A stretch of 5,106 bases of DNA from JBQKLI01 sp012798975 (lineage in GTDB: Bacteria; Bacillota; Clostridia; Tissierellales; Peptoniphilaceae), in contig NZ_JBQKLI010000036.1 of NCBI RefSeq assembly GCF_052116305.1, positions 1 through 5,106 on the forward strand. The letters are read 5' to 3'. The notes under the pieces are model-generated. The model made no database searches. It worked only from the letters and a program-made list of their open reading frames with translations, and had not been told where the DNA came from. Shown piece after piece: positions 1 through 5,106 of the stretch (positions are counted from its first letter, which is position 1; every line of letters begins with the position of its first letter). Made by a program: the position numbers and the translations under genes.

Positions 1-36
1 GAAATCATTAGTATATCTTTTACCTTTAGAGGACAT
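1..36 (-). CDS. Putative IS3-family transposase OrfA, N-terminal fragment
   Basis: Twelve codons are visible, reading MSSKGKRYTNDF, before the window edge. The pattern of a short basic start followed by KRY(T/S)-(D/N)-x-F is characteristic of the helix-turn-helix OrfA proteins of IS3-family elements. OrfA normally binds the IS ends and is fused to the DDE catalytic OrfB by a programmed frameshift. A purine-rich GAAAGGG lies about 11 bases upstream of the ATG, a rather long spacing. An in-frame GTG four codons upstream is an alternative start. The call depends on 12 residues plus the IS-like terminus next to it, so it is likely but not certain. Confidence 0.5.
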   Translation of the reverse strand, partial: MSSKGKRYTNDF

Positions 37-111
37 TGTGATACACACCCTTTCTATATCTAGATTGTATTGTGTCTCACTTATGGTGTCCACTATTTTA
101 TACTAACACCA
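1..111 (-). mobile_element. End of an insertion sequence, probably IS3 family (partial)
   Basis: Read on the minus strand, homology to pirin stops after the codons for KYFDIK. The sequence then becomes TGGTGTTAGTATAAAATAG followed by GTGGACACC. This pattern, a TG-starting terminus with GTGGACA-like bases about 20 nt inside, resembles the ends of the IS150 branch of the IS3 family as I recall them. About 75 bases further in there is a start codon opening a frame that reads like the N-terminus of an IS3-type OrfA. The exact outer end is either 111 (TGGTGT) or 108 (TGTTAG). The other end, the rest of the transposase and the target-site duplication lie outside the window, so the family call rests on a short stretch. 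A boundary inside an IS would also fit a contig end in a repeated element. Confidence 0.6.
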
Positions 112-519
112 CTTAATATCAAAATATTTCGGGGAAGTCATTTTTTCGGATTTAGGAAGATTAAGCCAGATTTGAAGACCCAGCATTCTTTCGGCTTCCT
201 GAGGCATTTCTTGATGAAGAATACCGCTGCCGGCTGTCATCCACTGAGAATCGCCGTCATGAATCGTTCCTTTATTTCCTAAACTGTCTTCATGGTCGAT
301 TTCGCCATGGATCAAATAAGTGATTGTTTCGATTCCTCTATGGGGATGCATAGGAAATCCTCTATAATAATCTTCAGGATCTGTAGAATCAAAAGAGTCC
401 ATCATTAGGAAGGGATCATAATCTTCTACATCTTTTGTAGAAAGAACCCTCACTAGACTTACGCCGGCACCGTCTTGTGTTCTATAGCCTTGTACTGATT
501 TTCTATTTGTTTTAAACAT
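103..519 (-). pseudogene. Pirin family protein, C-terminal half lost to IS insertion
   Basis: The frame encodes 138 residues, whereas pirins are usually about 230-300 residues with two cupin domains. The N-terminal cupin is intact. GFPMHPHRGIETITYLI at 55-71 carries ligands H58 and H60, and GSGILHQEM at 97-105 carries H102 and E104, matching the three-His, one-Glu metal site of pirins. LGLQIWLNLP at 113-122 is also typical. Similarity ends at KYFDIK, and the last two residues (WC) and the TAG stop come from the insertion sequence. The start is an ATG preceded by AAAGGAGA (525-532) with ideal spacing. Some bacterial pirins have quercetin dioxygenase activity or act in redox and stress responses, but the role here is unknown. 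The remnant may fold as a single cupin, but loss of function is more likely. It is transcribed divergently from murA. Confidence 0.85.
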
Positions 520-573
520 GAATATCTCCTTTCAACATTTAAGTAGATGGATAGTTTTTGAACTTCTATAACT

Positions 574-602
574 ATAATATCACTAACTAGTAACAATGTA
601 AA
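574..602 (-). promoter_or_regulatory. Sigma-A type promoter of the pirin gene
   Basis: On the minus strand, TTTACA (602-597) and TATTAT (579-574) are separated by exactly 17 bases. They match the -35 and -10 consensus with one mismatch each. Transcription would begin near 567, giving a leader of roughly 48 nt with the strong AAAGGAGA ribosome binding site. This promoter survives the downstream IS insertion and would transcribe into the IS end in the same direction as the putative transposase. Confidence 0.6.
580..593. promoter_or_regulatory. Candidate operator: imperfect palindrome in the pirin promoter spacer
   Basis: TCACTA-AC-TAGTAA is a 6+2+6 inverted repeat with one mismatch. It lies wholly within the 17-bp spacer between the -35 and -10 boxes of the pirin promoter. 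A dimeric regulator bound there would cover the RNA polymerase site. Pirin genes are often controlled by redox- or quinone-sensing repressors of the HxlR/DUF24 or MarR type, but no regulator gene is present in this window. The assignment is inferred from symmetry and position only. Confidence 0.35.
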
Positions 603-675
603 GGGGTTGTTGACTTTTTGTTGATATCTTAGAACTTCTTAGACGTTGAATAACATAGGAAAGCCATAGTCTTTA

Positions 676-684
676 TGATATAAT
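676..684 (+). promoter_or_regulatory. Extended -10 promoter of murA
   Basis: TGATATAAT combines a perfect TATAAT (679-684) with an upstream TGn extension. The hexamer at the best -35 spacing (656-661, TAGGAA) is poor, which extended -10 promoters tolerate. Transcription would start near 691, giving a leader of about 50 nt before the GTG start. No riboswitch-like structure is apparent in that leader. Confidence 0.6.
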
Positions 685-740
685 AAAACAATAAGACAAA
701 ATTAGAGAAGTTAGATATAAATTAATCGGGGGTTTGACGA

Positions 741-2012
741 GTGGAAGAGAAAATTATAGTTTCGAATAATGGTCCATTAGAAGGGACAGTAAAAATAGGC
801 GGCGCAAAGAATTCAGCCTTGCCTATTATTGCAGCTTCATTATTGGGAACAGAACCTATTATATTAGAAGATGTGCCTAAGCTCAACGATGTGAGTGTTT
901 TTTTGCAGGTATTGGAACATCTAGGATCAAAGGTAGAGTACTTGGATGAAAGAACGATCAAAATCGATTCTTCAAATCTGACAAGCTACGTAACTCCTTT
1001 TGACCTGATGAGCAAAATGAGGGCTTCTTTTTTAGTGATGGGACCTTTATTAGCGAGATTCGGCATAACAAAGACATCCCTTCCTGGAGGATGTGCTATA
1101 GGAATGAGACCGGTAGATCTTCATTTAAAAGGTTTTAAAGCATTAGGAGCGGAGATTGTAAGCGATTCAACAAAGATCGAAGCGAAAACAGAAAACGGAC
1201 TAAAGGGAACTGTACTTTATTTAGACTTTCCTTCCGTTGGAGCAACACAGAATATTATGATGGCAGCTTCCATGGCGGAGGGAGAAACCGTAATCGAAAA
1301 TCCGGCAAAAGAGCCTGAGATTGTAGATCTTGCCAACTTTTTAAACAAACTAGGCGGCGATGTCAAAGGAGCAGGTACTTCCACAATCCGGATCAAAGGT
1401 GTAGAGAAGTTAGGCGGTACAACCCATCCTATTATCCCGGATAGAATCGAAGCAGCAACATATATGGTAGGAGCTGCTATGACGAAAGGCGATGTTATGA
1501 TAGAAAATTGTATCGTCAGCCATATTTCGCCGATTATAGCGAAACTTCGAGAAGTAGGCTGCGAAGTTTTTGATATGGAAGATGAAGATAAGGTTCGTGT
1601 TGTTGGAAAAGGCAAAAAACTCATCGGAGCAAATATCAAAACTCTTCCTTATCCAGGATTTCCGACAGATGTTCAAGCTCAGTTTATGGCACTGCTTTCC
1701 ATCTGCGAAGGACAATCAACAGTTACCGAAACAGTCTTCGAAAACCGTTTTATGCATGTGGACGAGCTTTTAAAAATGGGGGCGATTATTGCCACTGAAG
1801 GGAAAGAAGCACAGATTGCAGGAGTTCCGAAACTTCGAGGAGCTGAAGTAAAAGCAACGGATCTTAGAGCAGGTGCCGCCTTGATCTTAGCTGGACTTAC
1901 AGCAGAAGGGGAAACGAAAATAGGCGAAACTTATCACATCTATCGCGGATACGACGATATTATAGGAAAGCTTAGAGGATTAGGAGCAAAAATAGATCGT
2001 ATCGAAGAATAA
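741..2012 (+). CDS. murA: UDP-N-acetylglucosamine 1-carboxyvinyltransferase (MurA)
   Basis: MurA transfers enolpyruvate from phosphoenolpyruvate to UDP-GlcNAc in the cytoplasm, the first committed step of peptidoglycan synthesis. The 423-residue protein is full length for the family (E. coli MurA is 419). Visible landmarks are GGAKNSALP at 20-28 with K23 and N24, R94, and LPGGCAIGMRPVDLH at 114-128. This last motif carries catalytic C118, equivalent to E. coli Cys115 and the residue alkylated by fosfomycin, plus R123. Also present are YPGFPTDVQAQ at 304-314 with D310, and HIYRGYDD at 399-406 with R402. Cys rather than Asp at 118 predicts the fosfomycin-sensitive form. The start is GTG: an in-frame TGA lies two codons upstream, and the next Met is at residue 90. 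A GGGGG tract at 728-732 acts as the ribosome binding site. Low-GC Gram-positives often have two paralogues (MurA and MurZ), and I cannot tell which this is. It has its own promoter and terminator. Confidence 0.97.
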   Translation: MEEKIIVSNNGPLEGTVKIGGAKNSALPIIAASLLGTEPIILEDVPKLNDVSVFLQVLEHLGSKVEYLDERTIKIDSSNLTSYVTPFDLMSKMRASFLVMGPLLARFGITKTSLPGGCAIGMRPVDLHLKGFKALGAEIVSDSTKIEAKTENGLKGTVLYLDFPSVGATQNIMMAASMAEGETVIENPAKEPEIVDLANFLNKLGGDVKGAGTSTIRIKGVEKLGGTTHPIIPDRIEAATYMVGAAMTKGDVMIENCIVSHISPIIAKLREVGCEVFDMEDEDKVRVVGKGKKLIGANIKTLPYPGFPTDVQAQFMALLSICEGQSTVTETVFENRFMHVDELLKMGAIIATEGKEAQIAGVPKLRGAEVKATDLRAGAALILAGLTAEGETKIGETYHIYRGYDDIIGKLRGLGAKIDRIEE

Positions 2013-2031
2013 TGATCTAATAGTATTATAG

Positions 2032-2073
2032 AAAGCCGGTATAAAGGGGAGATCATTTATACCGGCTTTTTTT
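2032..2073 (+). terminator. Strong Rho-independent terminator of murA
   Basis: A perfect 14-bp stem pairs AAAGCCGGTATAAA (2032-2045) with TTTATACCGGCTTT (2056-2069) around a 10-nt loop. It runs into a seven-base T tract (2067-2073). It starts 20 nt after the murA stop codon. It should end murA transcription efficiently. Because recD2 begins 22 nt after the T tract, it also insulates recD2 from murA, or forms part of the recD2 leader. Confidence 0.92.
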
Positions 2074-2085
2074 GAAGAAAATGCC

Positions 2086-2093
2086 GGGAGGAG
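2086..2093 (+). promoter_or_regulatory. Ribosome binding site that sets the recD2 start
   Basis: GGGAGGAG lies just before the ATG at 2096, with four bases between GGAGG and the start codon. It supports 2096 over the in-frame ATG at 2081 and the TTG at 2072. Neither of those has a Shine-Dalgarno sequence, and the TTG sits inside the terminator T tract. Confidence 0.75.
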
Positions 2094-2095
2094 CT

Positions 2096-4324
2096 ATGAA
2101 GATAGAAGGAATCGTAAAATCCATCGTTTTCGAAAACGAACAGAATAATTATAGAGTCCTCCGCGTTGAGTCAGAAGATGGAGAAATCATGGCTACAGGC
2201 CAAATGCCCCCTATTATTGAAGGCGAAGAAATAAGTATGGAGGGGGAATGGATTTATCACGACAAATACGGAGAGCAGCTTCAAGTGACCGATGTTGAGA
2301 AATCTGGAAAAGTTTCTCCTCTAATGATCGAAAAATATGTAGGAAGCGGAATCCTGCCCCATGTGGGGAAAACTATGGCGAAACGCATTGTAAAAGTTTT
2401 CGGAAGAGATACACTGGCGATTCTCCAAGAAAATCCATCCAGACTGATGGAAGTAGAGGGGATCGGCAAAAAGAAGTTTGAGGATATTAAGATAGCTTTA
2501 GAAGATCAAAGACAGACTCAGGAAGTCTATTTTTATCTCCAGAGACTTGGAATCGGCATGGCTCAAAGCAAAAAGATCATCGATAAATATCAGGATGAAA
2601 CGATACAAAAAATCGAAGAAAATCCTTATCAGCTGGTCAATGATATCTGGGGTATCGGTTTTAAAACAGCAGACAGTATCGCCTTGAGAAATCAGCTGGA
2701 TCCTTCCTCTCCTTTTCGTATAAAATCCGGCTGTGTTTATTATTTAAAACAGGAGGCGGAGTCTAACGGGCACTGCTATATGCCTTACGATTATGCATTG
2801 GAGAGAATCTCCAGATTATTGAATCTAAAAGCAGAAGATATCGATGAGATGCTTGTAGAAGCGATGATGGAAAATCTGATACTGATCGAATATGTCGGCG
2901 AAGAGAAAGTTCTCTACCTGCCGGAATATTATGATGCAGAAATCAAAGTTGCCGGAAAAATTGCCCAGATAGCTAGTCGAAAAGAAATCATCGACGTAGA
3001 TTTGGAAAACCGCTGGAAAGAGCTGGAAAAGAAGTATCGCCTTTCCTTCTCAGAAGAACAAAAAGAAGCCATACGCTCTTCTTTGGAAGAACAGATTCTT
3101 ATAATAACCGGCGGCCCTGGAACAGGGAAGACCACTATTATACAGGCTGTGGTAGATCTGTTTATAGAGAGAAGCTATGAGGTAACCTTAAGCGCTCCTA
3201 CAGGAAGAGCTGCGAAAAGACTGGAACAAAGCTGCAAGGTGCCGGCAAAGACGATTCATCGTTTGTTAGGATATAAACCTGTAGATGAAGGCAGAGGAAT
3301 GTTTTTTGATTTTAATGAAGAGAATCCTCTTTTAACAGACCTCTTGATCATAGATGAGGCATCTATGATGGATCTTCGCCTTTGTGAAAGTCTATTTCGG
3401 GGAATTGGAGAAGAGACAAGGATAATATTTGTAGGAGACGTAGACCAGCTGCCATCGGTTGGGGCGGGAAATGTTCTCGAGGATATGATACGGAGCGGAG
3501 AAATAAGGAAGATTTCTTTGAAGACGATCTTTCGTCAGGGAAAAGAAAGCAATATCGTATTAAATGCCCATAAGATCAATCATGGAGAAGAACCTATTCT
3601 TAATGAAAAAGGAAAAGATTTTTTCTTTATGCAGGAAAAGAATCCTTCCCTGATTCAAAAAAAAGTGCTGGAACTCGTAGCCAGACGGCTTCCAGAATAC
3701 TATAAACTGGAGGGACCGGAGGAGATTCAGATTCTTACACCTATGAAAAAAGGGGAGTTGGGGACGTTAGAGTTAAACCGAAACCTTCAAGAAGTCATCA
3801 ATCCGAAAACCCCAGACAAAGAAGAACTGTATCAAGGAGATCGGATCTTTCGGAAAAAAGATCGTGTAATGCAGATTCGAAATGATTATACAAAAAGCTA
3901 TAAAACTCTAGAAGGTCAAGAAGGCATGGGTGTTTTCAACGGAGATTTCGGTGTGATATCTGACGTAGATCCTTCTGCAAGGACTATCGAAGTGATTTTT
4001 GATGAGGAAAGAAGAGTACAGTACAGCTATAAGGAATTAGACGAACTGTCCTTATCCTACAGCATTACAATCCATAAATCTCAAGGAAGCGAATTTCCTG
4101 TAATAATAATCCCCATCGGACCTGGACCCTATATGCTTTTAACCCGAAACTTGATTTATACAGCGATAACAAGAGCGAAAAGAGTTGTTGTGCTTGTAGG
4201 GGATCCGAAATATCTCTATTATATGATTCATAATAATCCTGACGACCGTAGACATTCTTCCTTGGATAAAAGAATAAGAGAATATATTCAAGTTTATAAA
4301 GGAGTTTATGAAGGCGATGATTAA
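2096..4324 (+). CDS. recD2: RecD-like DNA helicase (RecD2/YrrC family)
   Basis: RecD2 is an ATP-driven 5'-to-3' superfamily 1B DNA helicase that works without RecBC and is linked to replication-fork maintenance and repair. From this start it has 742 residues, in the family range (Deinococcus about 715, Bacillus YrrC about 800). The N-terminal region (MKIEGIVKSIVFENEQNNY) is the family's OB-like domain. Helix-hairpin-helix segments follow, near EGIGKKKFEDI (121-131) and DIWGIGFKTADSIA (183-196). The helicase core shows Walker A GGPGTGKTT at 339-347 (K345), motif Ia SAPTGRAAKRL at 366-376, Walker B LLIIDEAS at 416-423 (D420, E421), motif III VGDVDQLPSVGAGN at 446-459, motif IV TIFRQ at 477-481, motif V ITIHKSQGSEF at 657-667 and motif VI YTAITRAK at 688-695. 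All key residues are present, so it should be active. The 3' end overlaps comF by 17 nt. Confidence 0.95.
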   Translation: MKIEGIVKSIVFENEQNNYRVLRVESEDGEIMATGQMPPIIEGEEISMEGEWIYHDKYGEQLQVTDVEKSGKVSPLMIEKYVGSGILPHVGKTMAKRIVKVFGRDTLAILQENPSRLMEVEGIGKKKFEDIKIALEDQRQTQEVYFYLQRLGIGMAQSKKIIDKYQDETIQKIEENPYQLVNDIWGIGFKTADSIALRNQLDPSSPFRIKSGCVYYLKQEAESNGHCYMPYDYALERISRLLNLKAEDIDEMLVEAMMENLILIEYVGEEKVLYLPEYYDAEIKVAGKIAQIASRKEIIDVDLENRWKELEKKYRLSFSEEQKEAIRSSLEEQILIITGGPGTGKTTIIQAVVDLFIERSYEVTLSAPTGRAAKRLEQSCKVPAKTIHRLLGYKPVDEGRGMFFDFNEENPLLTDLLIIDEASMMDLRLCESLFRGIGEETRIIFVGDVDQLPSVGAGNVLEDMIRSGEIRKISLKTIFRQGKESNIVLNAHKINHGEEPILNEKGKDFFFMQEKNPSLIQKKVLELVARRLPEYYKLEGPEEIQILTPMKKGELGTLELNRNLQEVINPKTPDKEELYQGDRIFRKKDRVMQIRNDYTKSYKTLEGQEGMGVFNGDFGVISDVDPSARTIEVIFDEERRVQYSYKELDELSLSYSITIHKSQGSEFPVIIIPIGPGPYMLLTRNLIYTAITRAKRVVVLVGDPKYLYYMIHNNPDDRRHSSLDKRIREYIQVYKGVYEGDD

Positions 4325-4976
4325 AGAACTGTTATTTCATCCTAAGCTTTGTCTGGACTGTCATGAAGAGTGGACAAAGAGTAAGGGATTGTGCAAAGAT
4401 TGTCTAGAAAAGATAGAGTATGTTTATGGGAGAAACCGTATTTTATCCGATGTTGACTGTGTCTTTCCCTTTTACTACGGCGGCGAAATAAAGAACCTTC
4501 TTATCCGATACAAGTTTCGAAACGAAAGCTATCTATACAGAGTTTTTACAGAACTTTTGTATGCATATATTAAGGATTATCGAGAGAACTGGGATGAAAT
4601 AATAACCGTTCCTTATACAGATAAAAAAGCGGCCAAAAGAGGATACGAACCTGTCACAATTATCGGCAAAGAGCTAAGCAGAAAGCTTAAAATAGATTTC
4701 AGCCTATCTTCAAGAAAGTCAAGAGAAACAGAAGATCAGCATTTCTTAAATGCAGAAGAAAGAATTGAAAATGTAAAAGACGCCTTTTACTGCAATCCCA
4801 AGGTAAAAGGAAAAAGAATTCTTCTTTTAGACGATATCATGACCTCGGGAGCAACACTAAGAGAACTGTCCGAAACTCTCTTAAAAGCAGGAGCAAAGAC
4901 CGTAGACTGTCTAGTGATCGCCTCTGAAAAAAGAGAAGAGAAAGGATATTGGATTCGGCAAGAAGAAGAGATTTAA
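4308..4976 (+). CDS. comF: ComF family protein with phosphoribosyltransferase domain
   Basis: This 222-residue cytoplasmic protein has the layout of ComFC. An N-terminal four-cysteine zinc finger (C15, C18, C29, C32 in CLDC and CKDC) is followed by a linker domain and a type I phosphoribosyltransferase domain. That domain has the PRPP-binding loop ILLLDDIMTSGAT at 171-183. The ERIENVKDAF segment (151-160) is also typical. In naturally competent bacteria ComFC helps internalised single-stranded DNA become recombinant. Many non-competent Clostridia carry it too, often next to recD2 as here, so its role in this organism is open. The start at 4308 lies within recD2, with AAAGGAG at 4298-4304 only three bases upstream. 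A second in-frame ATG at 4317 has a 12-base gap, so either could be used. The overlap indicates translational coupling with recD2. Confidence 0.93.
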   Translation: MKAMIKELLFHPKLCLDCHEEWTKSKGLCKDCLEKIEYVYGRNRILSDVDCVFPFYYGGEIKNLLIRYKFRNESYLYRVFTELLYAYIKDYRENWDEIITVPYTDKKAAKRGYEPVTIIGKELSRKLKIDFSLSSRKSRETEDQHFLNAEERIENVKDAFYCNPKVKGKRILLLDDIMTSGATLRELSETLLKAGAKTVDCLVIASEKREEKGYWIRQEEEI

Positions 4977-5012
4977 AAGAAGTGTGGAGTGTGATAGAGG
5001 GAAGCGATGGGT

Positions 5013-5038
5013 GTCAAGGTAGTTGACGGATTTCTTTT
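5013..5038 (+). terminator. Weak possible terminator after comF
   Basis: GTCAA (5013-5017) and TTGAC (5023-5027) form a 5-bp stem with a 5-nt loop, followed by the T-rich stretch TTTCTTTT (5031-5038). The stem is short and AT-rich, and three bases separate it from the T run, so termination would be inefficient. It is the only hairpin I see between comF and the right-hand gene remnant. Confidence 0.2.
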
Positions 5039-5105
5039 ACAATATTTCAACTAATTCTAGAGGTTCATTTGCAGGAATTTGATAGTAAGATCTAAACTCA
5101 TCATT
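5037..5105 (-). CDS. 3' end of an unidentified convergent gene (partial)
   Basis: On the minus strand an open frame enters from the right edge and reads 22 codons, ending in YYQIPANEPLELVEIL and a TAA at 5039-5037. The composition, rich in Glu, Leu, Ile and Pro with no rare residues, looks like a genuine protein C-terminus. The other two minus frames are stopped within this stretch. I do not recognise the family. Twenty-two open codons can occur by chance in AT-rich DNA, so this is only a moderate call. If real, the gene is convergent with recD2-comF and bounds that operon on the right. Confidence 0.4.
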   Translation of the reverse strand, partial: NDEFRSYYQIPANEPLELVEIL

Positions 5106-5106
5106 T

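Noticed and set aside
70..282. Plus-strand open frame of 70 codons
   Set aside because: It lies antisense to the pirin remnant and the IS end, has no ribosome binding site, and reads as low-information sequence; the pirin frame opposite has clear family motifs.
610..615. TTGACT as a -35 box for murA
   Set aside because: No -10-like hexamer occurs 16-18 bases downstream, and it is more than 60 bases from the good TATAAT at 679-684.
560..639. GAACTTCT repeated at 560-567 and 632-639
   Set aside because: An isolated 8-base direct repeat 72 bases apart with unrelated flanks is expected by chance in AT-rich spacers.
722..1715. Several minus-strand open frames within murA (722-961, 1217-1639, 1410-1715)
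   Set aside because: They are mirror frames of a strongly conserved gene, rich in Ser/Ile/Phe runs, without start signals or recognisable motifs.
1570..1773. Plus-strand open frame of 67 codons in another frame of murA
   Set aside because: It overlaps conserved MurA coding sequence, including the region around D310, and has no ribosome binding site.
2072..2095. Longer recD2 start at TTG 2072 or ATG 2081
   Set aside because: The TTG lies in the terminator T tract and neither codon has a ribosome binding site. RecD2 proteins typically begin at the (I/L)EGIV segment, matching the ATG at 2096.
2281..3135. Minus-strand open frames within recD2 (2281-2469, 2929-3135)
   Set aside because: They are antisense shadows of the helix-hairpin-helix and Walker A regions; the second simply mirrors the Walker A codons as a Pro/Gly-rich start.
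5007..5054. 15-residue plus-strand frame after comF with a weak GAGGG upstream
   Set aside because: It is too short to assess, has no recognisable features, overlaps the weak hairpin and the possible minus-strand gene end, and has no downstream partner.
1..5106. CRISPR arrays, tRNA or rRNA genes, toxin-antitoxin pairs, defence genes
   Set aside because: I looked for spaced repeats, cloverleaf-like segments and small paired frames and found none; nearly all of the window is explained by the genes listed.

Overview
This is an AT-rich, low-GC stretch that looks like an anaerobic Firmicute of the class Clostridia. That placement is an inference from the clostridial style of the MurA, RecD2 and ComF proteins, the strong AGGAG-type ribosome binding sites and the recD2-comF gene order. 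I cannot name a genus.

Layout from left to right. Positions 1 to about 111 are one end of an insertion sequence, probably IS3 family. It lies on the minus strand, runs off the left edge, and carries the first 12 codons of a likely transposase OrfA. It has landed inside a minus-strand pirin-family gene (103-519). That gene keeps its metal-binding N-terminal cupin domain but loses its C-terminal half. Its promoter is intact, and a near-palindrome fills the spacer between its -35 and -10 boxes. A 221-bp divergent intergenic region follows. Then comes murA (741-2012), a complete peptidoglycan-precursor gene with its own extended -10 promoter and a very strong terminator, so it is probably monocistronic.

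Only 22 bases after the terminator T-tract, recD2 begins (2096-4324), encoding a complete SF1 RecD-like helicase. Its last codons overlap the start of comF (4308-4976), a phosphoribosyltransferase-domain protein of the ComFC type, so the two are translationally coupled. The final 130 bases hold a weak possible hairpin and the probable 3' end of an unidentified convergent minus-strand gene.

murA catalyses the first committed step of peptidoglycan synthesis. recD2 and comF form a DNA-processing pair often found together in this group. The core is ordinary chromosomal housekeeping DNA, and I see no new defence, CRISPR, toxin-antitoxin or biosynthetic system. The parts worth a second look are the IS insertion that breaks pirin, the operator-like palindrome in the pirin promoter, and the murA terminator sitting almost on top of the recD2 start.
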